In this document: piece by piece, positions 17,119 through 24,120 of the stretch
How positions within the stretch are numbered: position 1 is the first letter of the stretch
Layout of the letters: every line of letters begins with the position of its first letter
Source of the DNA: Rhizobium halophilum
Lineage (GTDB): Bacteria; Pseudomonadota; Alphaproteobacteria; Rhizobiales; Rhizobiaceae
DNA length: 64,000 nt
Assembly (NCBI RefSeq): GCF_021648825.1
Contig: NZ_JAKJHS010000008.1
Coordinates: 1 to 64,000, forward strand
Reading direction: 5' to 3'
Made by a program: the position numbers and the translations under genes
The notes under the pieces: model-generated
Told to the model about the DNA's origin: nothing
The model's database searches: none
What the model saw: only the letters and a program-made list of their open reading frames with translations

Positions 17119-18127
17119 GTTCCCCAAGAGCCTTCACCAGACGCCCCCACTCGTGATCCGCAGGCAGCCCAATACGTAGGTCACGGGGCCTTTCGTCGAA
17201 TTTGCGGATCAGGACGCCTTGGCGCCCGAGCGTTTCATAGATCAGCCTTGCCTTCTCATGCTGGAGGAAGCGAAAAAGGGAAGTCCCCCCTGCAACGATG
17301 ATTCCAGCAGAAGCCAACTGAGCATCGAGCCGCTGCGCCTCTTCTGCCAGTCTCTGCCGCATGGAGGATTTCCAATGTTCATCCACCAGGGCCTCAAGCG
17401 CGATGTGAAGCGCCGGTCCTGACACCGACCAGGGACCTAGTTGCTCCTCAAGTTTCTTAACGATGTAGGGTGGAGCGATAGCAAAGCCGAGCCTGATGCC
17501 TGCCATTCCGAAGAACTTGCCGAAGGAACGCAGCACCACGAGCCCACCACGGTTCACGGCATTGGCTAGGCTTCCCCCCTCGCCCACTTCACCGAAGGCT
17601 TCATCGACAACAAGTAAGCCGCCATTGTTACCGAGGTGGGATGCAACCTCGAGCAATTCGGCGCGGCTCACAAGACGCCCCGTCGGATTGTTGGGATTGA
17701 CAACGACTGCCAGGTCCGACTCCGCGAGTTCGGCAAGTTCCTCCGTTTCCGTGACCTCAAGCCCCGCAAGCTTCGCCGCCCGCGCGTGTTCAGCATAGGT
17801 TGGAGAAAGTACTGCCGCTTTGCTGCCGTTGCCGAGGCGAGCGATAAGCGGCAGCAGCAACTGAGTGCCCGGAGCAGCCACAATATGCGCTGGCGATGGC
17901 GCTTCGTAGGCGTTTGCCGCAACGAGCTTCAACCGCTCACCCAATTCGACGTCGGGCAGGCTTGAGAAAGCCTTGGCTGGCAAGGCGGAAAATGGATAGG
18001 AATGCGGATTGATGCCGGTGGACAAATCGATCCATGGCTCGGGCGCAAGTGGGAAAGCTGCTCGTGCCCGTGCCAGGTTACCGCCGTGCTGAATCTCTTC
18101 CTCCGTCTCAGATGCACCAGAACGCAT
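17108..18127 (-). CDS. cobC: L-threonine-O-3-phosphate decarboxylase for cobalamin aminopropanol arm (CobC)
   Basis: PLP enzyme making (R)-1-aminopropan-2-ol phosphate for the nucleotide loop. It has 339 residues and is of the class I/II aminotransferase fold. WIDLSTGINPHSYP near the N-terminus is characteristic, NPNNPTGRL is the PLP-binding loop, VVDEAF holds the PLP-pyridine Asp, and the Schiff-base lysine is in SFGKFFGMAGIRLGF (Lys204). Its start codon (CAT at 18125-18127 on the plus strand) overlaps that of cobD on the other strand by two bases, leaving no intergenic promoter. It is probably transcribed from upstream of cobQ by read-through past cobD, or from a promoter inside cobD. Confidence 0.92.
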   Translation of the reverse strand: MRSGASETEEEIQHGGNLARARAAFPLAPEPWIDLSTGINPHSYPFSALPAKAFSSLPDVELGERLKLVAANAYEAPSPAHIVAAPGTQLLLPLIARLGNGSKAAVLSPTYAEHARAAKLAGLEVTETEELAELAESDLAVVVNPNNPTGRLVSRAELLEVASHLGNNGGLLVVDEAFGEVGEGGSLANAVNRGGLVVLRSFGKFFGMAGIRLGFAIAPPYIVKKLEEQLGPWSVSGPALHIALEALVDEHWKSSMRQRLAEEAQRLDAQLASAGIIVAGGTSLFRFLQHEKARLIYETLGRQGVLIRKFDERPRDLRIGLPADHEWGRLVKALGELTV

Positions 18128-19094
18128 GTATGTTCTTCTCGCTTTCCTTGCCCTGCTAACTGAGCGCCTGTTCGGCTACCCAGATTGGATATACCGCGCA
18201 ATCGGGCATCCCGTCACCTGGATGGGGCGGCTGATTGCCTGCCTCGACGCACGGTGGAATACGGAGCACTCGGACTTCTCCGCTCGCAAAGCATGGGGCT
18301 TGCTCTGCTTGACGACCCTCTTGGGTGCCACCATCACGACGTCCTTCCTGATAGAAGCGGCGCTTCTGAAGCACGGGCTCGGCCTCGTCCCGTTGGTCCT
18401 GCTTGCCGCCACCCTGCCCGCTCAAAAAAGCCTCGAGGCTCATGTCGAGGCTGTGGCAGATGCACTGGAGCACGAGGGCCTGGATGCCGGCCGGAAAGCC
18501 GTATCCATGATCGTCGGCCGCGATCCGGAGCAGTTGGATGAACCGGCAGTTTGCCGCGCCGCGATCGAGAGCCTAGCCGAGAACTTCTCCGACGGCATTG
18601 TGGCGCCAGCTGTCTGGACGGCGGTTGGTGGACTGGCCGGCGGCGCCGCGTATAAGGCAGCGAATACAGCTGATAGCATGATCGGGCACCGCTCGCCGCG
18701 CCACGAGGCGTTCGGATGGGCGGCGGCGCGTTTTGACGATCTCATCAACCTGCCCGCCTCTCGCCTGAGCGCCACCCTCTTTGTCCTCGCCGCGTGCCTC
18801 CTGCCGCTTGCCTCGCCCCGAAACGCGCTTGCTGCCGTCCGGCGTGACGCGCGGTCCCATCGTTCGCCCAACGCGGGTTGGCCTGAAGCCGCAATGGCGG
18901 GCGCACTAGATATCGCACTTGCCGGGCCGCGGAGCTATGGCGGCACGATGATCGAAGCGCCTTTCATGGGAGAAGGCGGAAAGGCCGATCTGTCGGCGTC
19001 GGACATCCGCAGGGCACTCAAGCTGGCACGCGTCGCCGACGCACTCCTGATCGCGCTCCTCGGTCTTGCTGCGCTTCTTATCGCGCTAGTTTAA
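18126..19094 (+). CDS. cobD: Adenosylcobinamide-phosphate synthase CobD/CbiB (integral membrane)
   Basis: Joins aminopropanol (phosphate) to adenosylcobyric acid; CobD in Pseudomonas denitrificans naming, CbiB in Salmonella. 322 residues with several membrane helices ([51 protein letters not shown]). Family motifs are [22 protein letters not shown] and [13 protein letters not shown]. It sits in opposite orientation inside the minus-strand cob arm: its start overlaps the cobC start, and its 3' end overlaps the cobQ 3' end by 17 bases. No good Shine-Dalgarno sequence is visible in the cobC coding sequence just upstream. Confidence 0.92.
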   Translation: MYVLLAFLALLTERLFGYPDWIYRAIGHPVTWMGRLIACLDARWNTEHSDFSARKAWGLLCLTTLLGATITTSFLIEAALLKHGLGLVPLVLLAATLPAQKSLEAHVEAVADALEHEGLDAGRKAVSMIVGRDPEQLDEPAVCRAAIESLAENFSDGIVAPAVWTAVGGLAGGAAYKAANTADSMIGHRSPRHEAFGWAAARFDDLINLPASRLSATLFVLAACLLPLASPRNALAAVRRDARSHRSPNAGWPEAAMAGALDIALAGPRSYGGTMIEAPFMGEGGKADLSASDIRRALKLARVADALLIALLGLAALLIALV

Positions 19095-20535
19095 GGAGGG
19101 CATCCAGATCAAGGTGTTGCTCGACATGGCCTGCAAGACGGTCGAGTACGGCATCTATTTCCGCATCATAGTTCAATCCCGACGTAGTTCCTCCAAGCCT
19201 ACCGAGCCAGGCCGTACGCTGTCTATCGTCGGAAAAAAGGCCATGGACATATGTCCCCATCACGCGTCCGCTCATGGAGACCGCACCCTCATGTTTTCCG
19301 CTGATGCTCGCGAAGGGCCTAGAACAATCGGGCCCGTTGGTGCGTCCGACATGCATCTCGTAGCCGCGCAACAGTTCGCCATCGAAGCTTCGACCTTCGA
19401 CCACCTGCAGTCGCTTTTTCCCCTCCAGTTCCGTCTGGACTTCAAGAAGGCCCAGACCGTCCATCGAGCCAGGTTCACCTTCAAGGCCATTCGGGTCGCT
19501 TATCCTTCGGCCCAGCATCTGATATCCACCGCAAAGACCGAGGACATGCCCACCGCGACGGGCGTGTGCAAGAATGTCGACGGCAAGGCCGCTCTCCCTA
19601 AGTATCCGGAGATCTGCCATCGTCGCCTTCGAGCCCACGAGAAGGACGAGATCGCAATCGGCGGGCAGCACTTCACCCGGCCGCACCCGGATCATGTCCA
19701 CATCAGGCTCCGCCTCCAGCGGGTCGAGATCGTCGAAATTTGAAATGTGCGGCATCACCGGCACGGCAATGCGCACCTTCGCGCCAATTTTTCGTTCCCG
19801 CGGCTGCCCAAGCCCCAGCGCATCCTCGGCCGGTAGGCGGGCGGCATCCTTGAAGAATGGCAGCAGCCCAATCGCCTGCCAGCCGGTGAAAGCCGCCACC
19901 TGCCGCATCCCTTCTGAAAACAGCAAGGGGTCTCCGCGGAACCGATTGACGATAAAGCCGCGGATCATCGCAGAATCGGCAGGATCGAGGACCAACTTCG
20001 TACCCGCAAGGCTGGCGATGACCCCTCCTCGGTCAATATCACCTATCATGACGACAGGCACATCGGCAGCACGCGCGAAGCCCATGTTAGCAATATCGTG
20101 CTGTCGCAGATTGATTTCCGAGGCGCTGCCTGCACCCTCAATCAAAACTAGCTCAGCCTTTGATTTCAGGTGCAAGAAGCTCTCAAGCACCCGAGGCATC
20201 AATGTCGGTTTCAGATCCTGGTAATCCGCCGCCTTGGCCGTACACAATACACGTCCCTGCACGACGACCTGTGCGCCGATGTCGCTTTGTGGCTTGAGCA
20301 GAACTGGGTTCATGTGCACGCTGAGCGCCACCTTCGCGGCCCTCGCCTGCAATGCCTGCGCCCGCCCGATTTCGCCACCGTCCGCAGTCACTGCCGCGTT
20401 ATTCGACATATTCTGCGGCTTAAATGGCAGGACACTGAGGCCACGCAGCGTGAAGGCGCGAGCAAGCGCAGCAACAACGAGCGACTTACCAACATCCGAG
20501 CCCGTCCCCTGGAACATCAGTGCGCGAGCCGCCAT
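19078..20535 (-). CDS. cobQ: Cobyric acid synthase (glutamine-hydrolysing)
   Basis: Amidates positions b, d, e and g of adenosylcobyrinic a,c-diamide using glutamine and ATP. 485 residues: N-terminal DRTG-type synthetase domain ([31 protein letters not shown]) followed by a class I glutamine amidotransferase domain with the nucleophile in [10 protein letters not shown] (Cys335) and the catalytic His in MGTYVHGLF (His431). The start ATG at 20535 is 3 bases after cobO. Its 3' end overlaps cobD. Part of the riboswitch-led minus-strand transcript. Confidence 0.96.
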   Translation of the reverse strand: MAARALMFQGTGSDVGKSLVVAALARAFTLRGLSVLPFKPQNMSNNAAVTADGGEIGRAQALQARAAKVALSVHMNPVLLKPQSDIGAQVVVQGRVLCTAKAADYQDLKPTLMPRVLESFLHLKSKAELVLIEGAGSASEINLRQHDIANMGFARAADVPVVMIGDIDRGGVIASLAGTKLVLDPADSAMIRGFIVNRFRGDPLLFSEGMRQVAAFTGWQAIGLLPFFKDAARLPAEDALGLGQPRERKIGAKVRIAVPVMPHISNFDDLDPLEAEPDVDMIRVRPGEVLPADCDLVLLVGSKATMADLRILRESGLAVDILAHARRGGHVLGLCGGYQMLGRRISDPNGLEGEPGSMDGLGLLEVQTELEGKKRLQVVEGRSFDGELLRGYEMHVGRTNGPDCSRPFASISGKHEGAVSMSGRVMGTYVHGLFSDDRQRTAWLGRLGGTTSGLNYDAEIDAVLDRLAGHVEQHLDLDALLKLAR

Positions 20536-20538
20536 CAG

Positions 20539-21153
20539 TCAGAACTCGATGCCTGCCTGAGCCTTCACGCCAGCCTGAAAATGATGCTTCACCAATGCCA
20601 TCTCGGTCACCAGGTCCGCCGCGGCTAAAAGAGCCGGTTTCGCGTTGCGCCCGGTAATGACGACATGCAGCTCAGGGCGTCGTGCCTGCAGAGCAGTGAT
20701 GACTGACTCAAGATCGAGGTAGTCGTAACGCAGGGCGATGTTCATTTCGTCCAGAATGATAAGGCCGATGGTCTCATCCTGCATTAGTTCAAGCGCTTTC
20801 TGCCACGCGCGCTCCGCTGCTGCGATATCGCGTTTAAGATCCTGCGTTTCCCACGTAAAACCCTCACCCATGGTGTGCCAGACCACCCGGTCGCCGAAAA
20901 CTGCGAGAGCCGGTTGCTCTCCGGTGGACCAAGCGCCCTTTATGAACTGCACGATCCCGACGCGCCGGTTGTTGCCGAGCATCCGTAAGGCTAAGCCGAA
21001 GGCTGCAGTCGACTTGCCCTTCCCCGGGCCGGTATGGACCATGAGAAGACCCTTCTCTAGGGTCTTCCCCGCCACCTCCGCATCCTGAACCGCCTTGCGG
21101 TTCGCCATCTTGGCGCGATGACGTTCCTCGGTTTTTTGGTCTACCTGCTTCAC
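20539..21153 (-). CDS. cobO: Cob(I)yrinic acid a,c-diamide adenosyltransferase (CobA/CobO/BtuR type)
   Basis: Transfers the adenosyl group from ATP to cobalt(I) of the corrin ring. 204 residues; P-loop-like HTGPGKGKSTAAFG at about 40-53, conserved RVGIVQFIKG, and IGLIILDEMNIALRYDYL with the Asp-Glu pair. GTG start at 21153 within a GTGA overlap with the cbtA stop, so translation is coupled to cbtA. The long N-terminal helix (KQVDQKTEERHRAKM) is usual for this family. Confidence 0.95.
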   Translation of the reverse strand: MKQVDQKTEERHRAKMANRKAVQDAEVAGKTLEKGLLMVHTGPGKGKSTAAFGLALRMLGNNRRVGIVQFIKGAWSTGEQPALAVFGDRVVWHTMGEGFTWETQDLKRDIAAAERAWQKALELMQDETIGLIILDEMNIALRYDYLDLESVITALQARRPELHVVITGRNAKPALLAAADLVTEMALVKHHFQAGVKAQAGIEF

Positions 21154-21896
21154 CGGACAGGCTCAGTTGCGCCGTTGGAGTAGGTTTCCTCTCCGCTGCG
21201 GAGTCGAGTTTGCAGCGCACCTGCGATTGCGCCAAGCAGCGCCCAGAAAATCAGACTGGTGGCGAAGACTGCGGCCATGAAACGTGCATGCAGGTCGAAT
21301 GGCACAGCCGTGTCGTGGCTTACCGGCAAGGGCGCACCCCAAAGATGCGGAGCGACAAGCAAGACAACGGCGAGAACCGCAAAAGCCGGTGTTCTCGCAT
21401 ATGTTAGCAGACCCAGCCCGATGGCGGTCAAGAGTGCAGTCGACACCCACCACACCTGCCGCGCGGTCAGATCGGCCGCGGGCATCCCGGGGAGTTCGGG
21501 CGGCAGGCCGAGCCCCGGCGCCAAGCTGAAGGCGAGGAAGCCAGCGAGGCCAAACATCAGGCCACTTCTCCATCCATTCAACGTTCCCAATGCCTCTGCG
21601 GCTGTAAGTAAGATGAGAGCGAAGCCGATGCCAGCAAGCATATTTGAACCCGCCGTGTAGACAAAACGCTCCGCGCCGTCAGCTGGCATCCAGCCATCTT
21701 CGCCGTGATCATGTGCAGGCGTACCTTCATCATGAGCATGGGAGTGGGAATGCCCAGCCTCCTCGCTCTCGCCTTCAAAGGCTTCTGCGTGAACGATAAG
21801 CGGAGTCGTGGCGTAGCTCTGCAGCACAGTAAGGACGAAACCGGACACAAGCCCGGCGATCACCGCCGCAAGGACGATGTTGCGAAACAAGGACAT
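21150..21896 (-). CDS. cbtA: CbtA, predicted cobalt transporter membrane subunit
   Basis: Membrane protein of the two-gene CbtAB system, known as B12-riboswitch-controlled and predicted to import cobalt. ATG at 21896 gives 248 residues; it is preferred to the ATG at 21902 because GAGGAA then lies 6 bases upstream. An N-terminal helix (NIVLAAVIAGLVSGFVL) is followed by a His-rich loop (HSHSHAHDEGTPAHDHGEDG, about 48-67), then four or five further helices. The His loop fits metal binding. It overlaps cobO by four bases and follows cbtB by 10 bases. Transport direction and metal are inferred, not shown by the sequence. Confidence 0.9.
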   Translation of the reverse strand: MSLFRNIVLAAVIAGLVSGFVLTVLQSYATTPLIVHAEAFEGESEEAGHSHSHAHDEGTPAHDHGEDGWMPADGAERFVYTAGSNMLAGIGFALILLTAAEALGTLNGWRSGLMFGLAGFLAFSLAPGLGLPPELPGMPAADLTARQVWWVSTALLTAIGLGLLTYARTPAFAVLAVVLLVAPHLWGAPLPVSHDTAVPFDLHARFMAAVFATSLIFWALLGAIAGALQTRLRSGEETYSNGATEPVR

Positions 21897-21906
21897 GTTC
21901 ATTTCC

Positions 21907-22083
21907 TCAGTGGCAGGGGAAGGCGAGCGAATGGCGCGAATCGTGCGCGGCATTGTGGACGACTTCCATATGAGAGAAGCCGACAAAGCCTACGACAAAT
22001 AAGCCGAGCAGGGCCGTCATACTGAGGGGAATGATCTTGGTTGTGGAGGCACCAAGTGCACTGGCTGCCGTCTTCGTCGTCAT
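21907..22083 (-). CDS. cbtB: CbtB, small subunit of the predicted cobalt transporter
   Basis: 58 residues from ATG at 22083, behind AAGGAAG. One membrane helix (IIPLSMTALLGLFVVGFVGF) is followed by the typical CbtB tail rich in metal ligands (HMEVVHNAAHDSRHSLAFPCH). First gene of the minus-strand arm, about 45 bases downstream of the cobalamin riboswitch, so its translation or transcription should fall when B12 is plentiful. Confidence 0.9.
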   Translation of the reverse strand: MTTKTAASALGASTTKIIPLSMTALLGLFVVGFVGFSHMEVVHNAAHDSRHSLAFPCH

Positions 22084-22127
22084 CTTGCTTCCTTTCGCCC
22101 TCCACCCGAGGGCATAGCATTTCACCA

Positions 22128-22302
22128 ACGCGCCGGCAGGTCTCCTGGCTCGCGGATCAGACGCTTTCTCCCGCCTTCCCAGATTTCTCCAGTGGCAAAT
22201 GGGAGCGAAGCTCTCCGCCTACAGTTGCGGGGGCAGCCACGGAATTGACCTTCCAGTCTCACCGCATTCCCTCTCGCCCTCTCGGGCACCGACGACCCCG
22301 GC
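22128..22302 (-). ncRNA. Cobalamin (AdoCbl) riboswitch upstream of cbtBA-cobO-cobQ
   Basis: Read on the minus strand, the element has the conserved GGGAATGCGGTGAGACT segment (about 22275-22255), GGCTGCCCCCGCAACTGTAGGCGG in the core (near 22238-22216), and the B12 box GAGCCAGGAGACCTGCC (about 22154-22135). This is the order of a standard cobalamin riboswitch. A small hairpin GCCCTC/GAGGGC (22113-22097) lies between the B12 box and the cbtB ribosome-binding site and may be part of the expression platform. Confidence 0.95.
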
Positions 22303-22330
22303 ACTATACCCCAATCGTGCCTGAGGGCAA
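22303..22330 (-). promoter_or_regulatory. Probable promoter for the minus-strand cob/cbt transcript
   Basis: TTGCCC (22330-22325) and TATAGT (22308-22303) on the minus strand are 16 bases apart, directly before the riboswitch. Predicted transcription start is near 22296. Confidence 0.5.
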
Positions 22331-22347
22331 TCCGCCTTGACAGCGCA

Positions 22348-22376
22348 TTGACACGAACCGGCGCCCGGGCTTACTG
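22348..22376 (+). promoter_or_regulatory. Probable promoter for the plus-strand cob transcript
   Basis: TTGACA (22348-22353) and TTACTG (22371-22376) are separated by 17 bases, just before the second riboswitch. The -35 box is consensus; the -10 box is weak. A second TTGACA at 22337-22342 has no matching -10. Confidence 0.45.
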
Positions 22377-22566
22377 AAGTCCCGACGGTTCTTTTCCGGC
22401 AACGGGAAGGACGAAAAGGGAATGCGGTGCGATCCACTAGGTTCAATGCCGCGGCTGCCCCCGCAACTGTAAGCGGATAGCTTCAGCCAGAAGGCCACTG
22501 GGCGCACGCCCGGGAAGGCTGGTCTGAGAGCAACGACCCGCGAGCCAGGAGACCTGCCGTCGAGAT
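22377..22566 (+). ncRNA. Cobalamin (AdoCbl) riboswitch upstream of DUF1636-cobW-cobN
   Basis: Conserved elements occur in order on the plus strand: GGGAATGCGGTGCGATCC (about 22420-22437), GCGGCTGCCCCCGCAACTGTAAGCGG (about 22451-22476), CCACTGG followed by CGGGAAGGCTGG, and the B12 box CGAGCCAGGAGACCTGCC (22541-22558). It is the mirror partner of the minus-strand riboswitch and should repress the large biosynthetic arm when adenosylcobalamin is high. Confidence 0.95.
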
Positions 22567-22675
22567 GCTGTGCTTTGCCGGGCGGGGTGCCTCGGAGGAA
22601 GCGACTGATCACCGATGGTAGACCGCATCTGCGGCTGCCTCCGCGCCCCACGTTGATTCAGGTTGGAACGCGGCA
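22567..22675 (+). promoter_or_regulatory. Riboswitch-to-gene leader, possible expression platform
   Basis: These 109 bases separate the B12 box from the first plus-strand gene. CGGAGG (22592-22597) can pair with CCTCCG (about 22643-22648), and flanking GGGGTGC/GCGCCCC could extend the pairing. There is no T-run, so control by blocking the ribosome-binding site or via Rho is more likely than an intrinsic terminator (inference). Confidence 0.3.
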
Positions 22676-23071
22676 TTGAGTGACGGACTATCCGATAATG
22701 ATCCCGAGGTCACGATCTTCGTGTGCACGAACTGCCGTGCAGCGTCCGATGATGGTTCCCGACCAGGACTCAAGCTGATCCAGGCGCTGTGCGAGGCAAC
22801 GACGGATCTGCCGCTCTCCGTAAAGCCCGTAACCTGCCTCGCGAATTGCGAGAAAAGCCCGAGTGCCGCCTTCAACCACCGCTCCGGATGGTCCTACGTC
22901 TTTGGCCACCTGAGCGTGGAAAACGTCACCGACATCGTCACCGGTGCGATGATGCTTGCCGAGGATGAGCGTGGCTTCCTGCCGCTACGTGGTCGCCCCT
23001 CATGCCTACGAGGCAAGGGCATGACTGCGCGCATCCCACCTTTTCACCACCATGAGGATTTGCCCGAATGA
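22676..23071 (+). CDS. DUF1636 protein, thioredoxin-like metal/Fe-S-binding, cobalamin-associated
   Basis: 131 residues. Four cysteines in FVCTNC (Cys17, Cys20) and VTCLANC (Cys54, Cys58) resemble thioredoxin-like [2Fe-2S] ferredoxins, and CEKSPSAAF and GWSYVFGHL are typical of the DUF1636 family found next to cobW. No ATG is in frame; TTG at 22676 is the best start, with GGAAC about 9 bases upstream. First gene of the riboswitch-led plus-strand arm, overlapping cobW by four bases (ATGA). A role in cobalt handling or electron transfer during corrin synthesis is likely but unproven. Confidence 0.85.
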   Translation: MSDGLSDNDPEVTIFVCTNCRAASDDGSRPGLKLIQALCEATTDLPLSVKPVTCLANCEKSPSAAFNHRSGWSYVFGHLSVENVTDIVTGAMMLAEDERGFLPLRGRPSCLRGKGMTARIPPFHHHEDLPE

Positions 23072-24105
23072 CCGTCACCTTCGATCGTGTGCCCTGTACA
23101 GTTGTGACCGGCTTCCTTGGAGCAGGAAAGACCACACTGATCCGAAACCTGATCGAGAACCTTTCAGGCAAACGCCTTGCGATCATCGTCAACGAATTTG
23201 GTGATGTCGGAGTCGATGGCGAGGTGCTGAAGGGCTGCGGCATCGAAAGTTGTCCAGACGACAATATCATCGAGCTTGCCAATGGCTGCATCTGCTGCAC
23301 GGTAGCAGATGATTTCGTTCCGGCAATCGACCAGATCCTGACCCGCGTGCCGCGCGTGGATCATATCCTCATCGAAACTTCGGGCCTCGCTCTGCCAAAG
23401 CCCCTCGTTCAAGCCTTTCAGTGGCCGGCGGTGAAGGCACGCGTGACGGTAGACGCTGTCGTGGCTTTGGTGGACGGGGCGGCCTTGGCCGAAGGCCGGG
23501 TGGCTAACGACCATGACGCTCTCGAAGCACAGCGCCAAGCCGACGGGTCAATCGATCACGATGATCCGGTGGAAGAAGTTTTCGAAGACCAGATCGCCTG
23601 CGCCGACCTGATCGTGCTGACCAAGACCGACTTGCTCGACTCCGATGCACTGGCTCTGGCGAAAGACCGCGTGGCGGCGCATCTGCCGCGCGCGGTGAAA
23701 CTTATTCCAGCTGCCAATGGCATCGTCGATCCAGCTGTCCTTATTGGGCTTGGACTCGCGGTCGAGGATGACATCGAAAACCGCAAGACACATCATGACG
23801 ACGAGCTCGACCACGACCACGATGACTTCGATAGCTTCGTCGTGAGCCTGCCTGCCGTCGCCAACGCAGAGGAACTTGCCAAGCGCATTGCAGCAACCGC
23901 CGAGTCAGAGAATGTCCTGCGCGTTAAGGGCTTTGTGGACGTCGCGAACAAGCCGATGCGCTTGCAGGTTCAGGCTGTAGGCTCGCGCGTGAACCAATAT
24001 TTCGATCGCGCTTGGGCGCCTGGGGAACCACGCCAGACCCGCCTCGTCGTGATCGGCGAAAAAGGCATAGACAGATCGGCAATAGAGAAGATGCTGGCCG
24101 CCTGA
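23068..24105 (+). CDS. cobW: CobW, COG0523 G3E GTPase metallochaperone
   Basis: 345 residues. Walker A GFLGAGKTT (15-23), the metal-binding GCICC motif (Cys74, Cys76, Cys77), the switch region with ETSGLALPKP, and the G4-like VLTKTDLLD are all intact. A stretch rich in Asp and His (THHDDELDHDHDDFD, about 235-249) precedes the CobW_C domain. CobW is thought to deliver cobalt to the CobNST chelatase; cobN follows after 15 bases. Overlaps DUF1636 by ATGA. Confidence 0.95.
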   Translation: MTVTFDRVPCTVVTGFLGAGKTTLIRNLIENLSGKRLAIIVNEFGDVGVDGEVLKGCGIESCPDDNIIELANGCICCTVADDFVPAIDQILTRVPRVDHILIETSGLALPKPLVQAFQWPAVKARVTVDAVVALVDGAALAEGRVANDHDALEAQRQADGSIDHDDPVEEVFEDQIACADLIVLTKTDLLDSDALALAKDRVAAHLPRAVKLIPAANGIVDPAVLIGLGLAVEDDIENRKTHHDDELDHDHDDFDSFVVSLPAVANAEELAKRIAATAESENVLRVKGFVDVANKPMRLQVQAVGSRVNQYFDRAWAPGEPRQTRLVVIGEKGIDRSAIEKMLAA

Positions 24106-24120
24106 AAGTCTGAGAACAGC

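Noticed and set aside
22615..22656. 13-codon ORF in the leader of the plus-strand cob arm as a leader peptide
   Set aside because: Ribosome-binding site spacing is poor and the riboswitch already explains control; likely chance.
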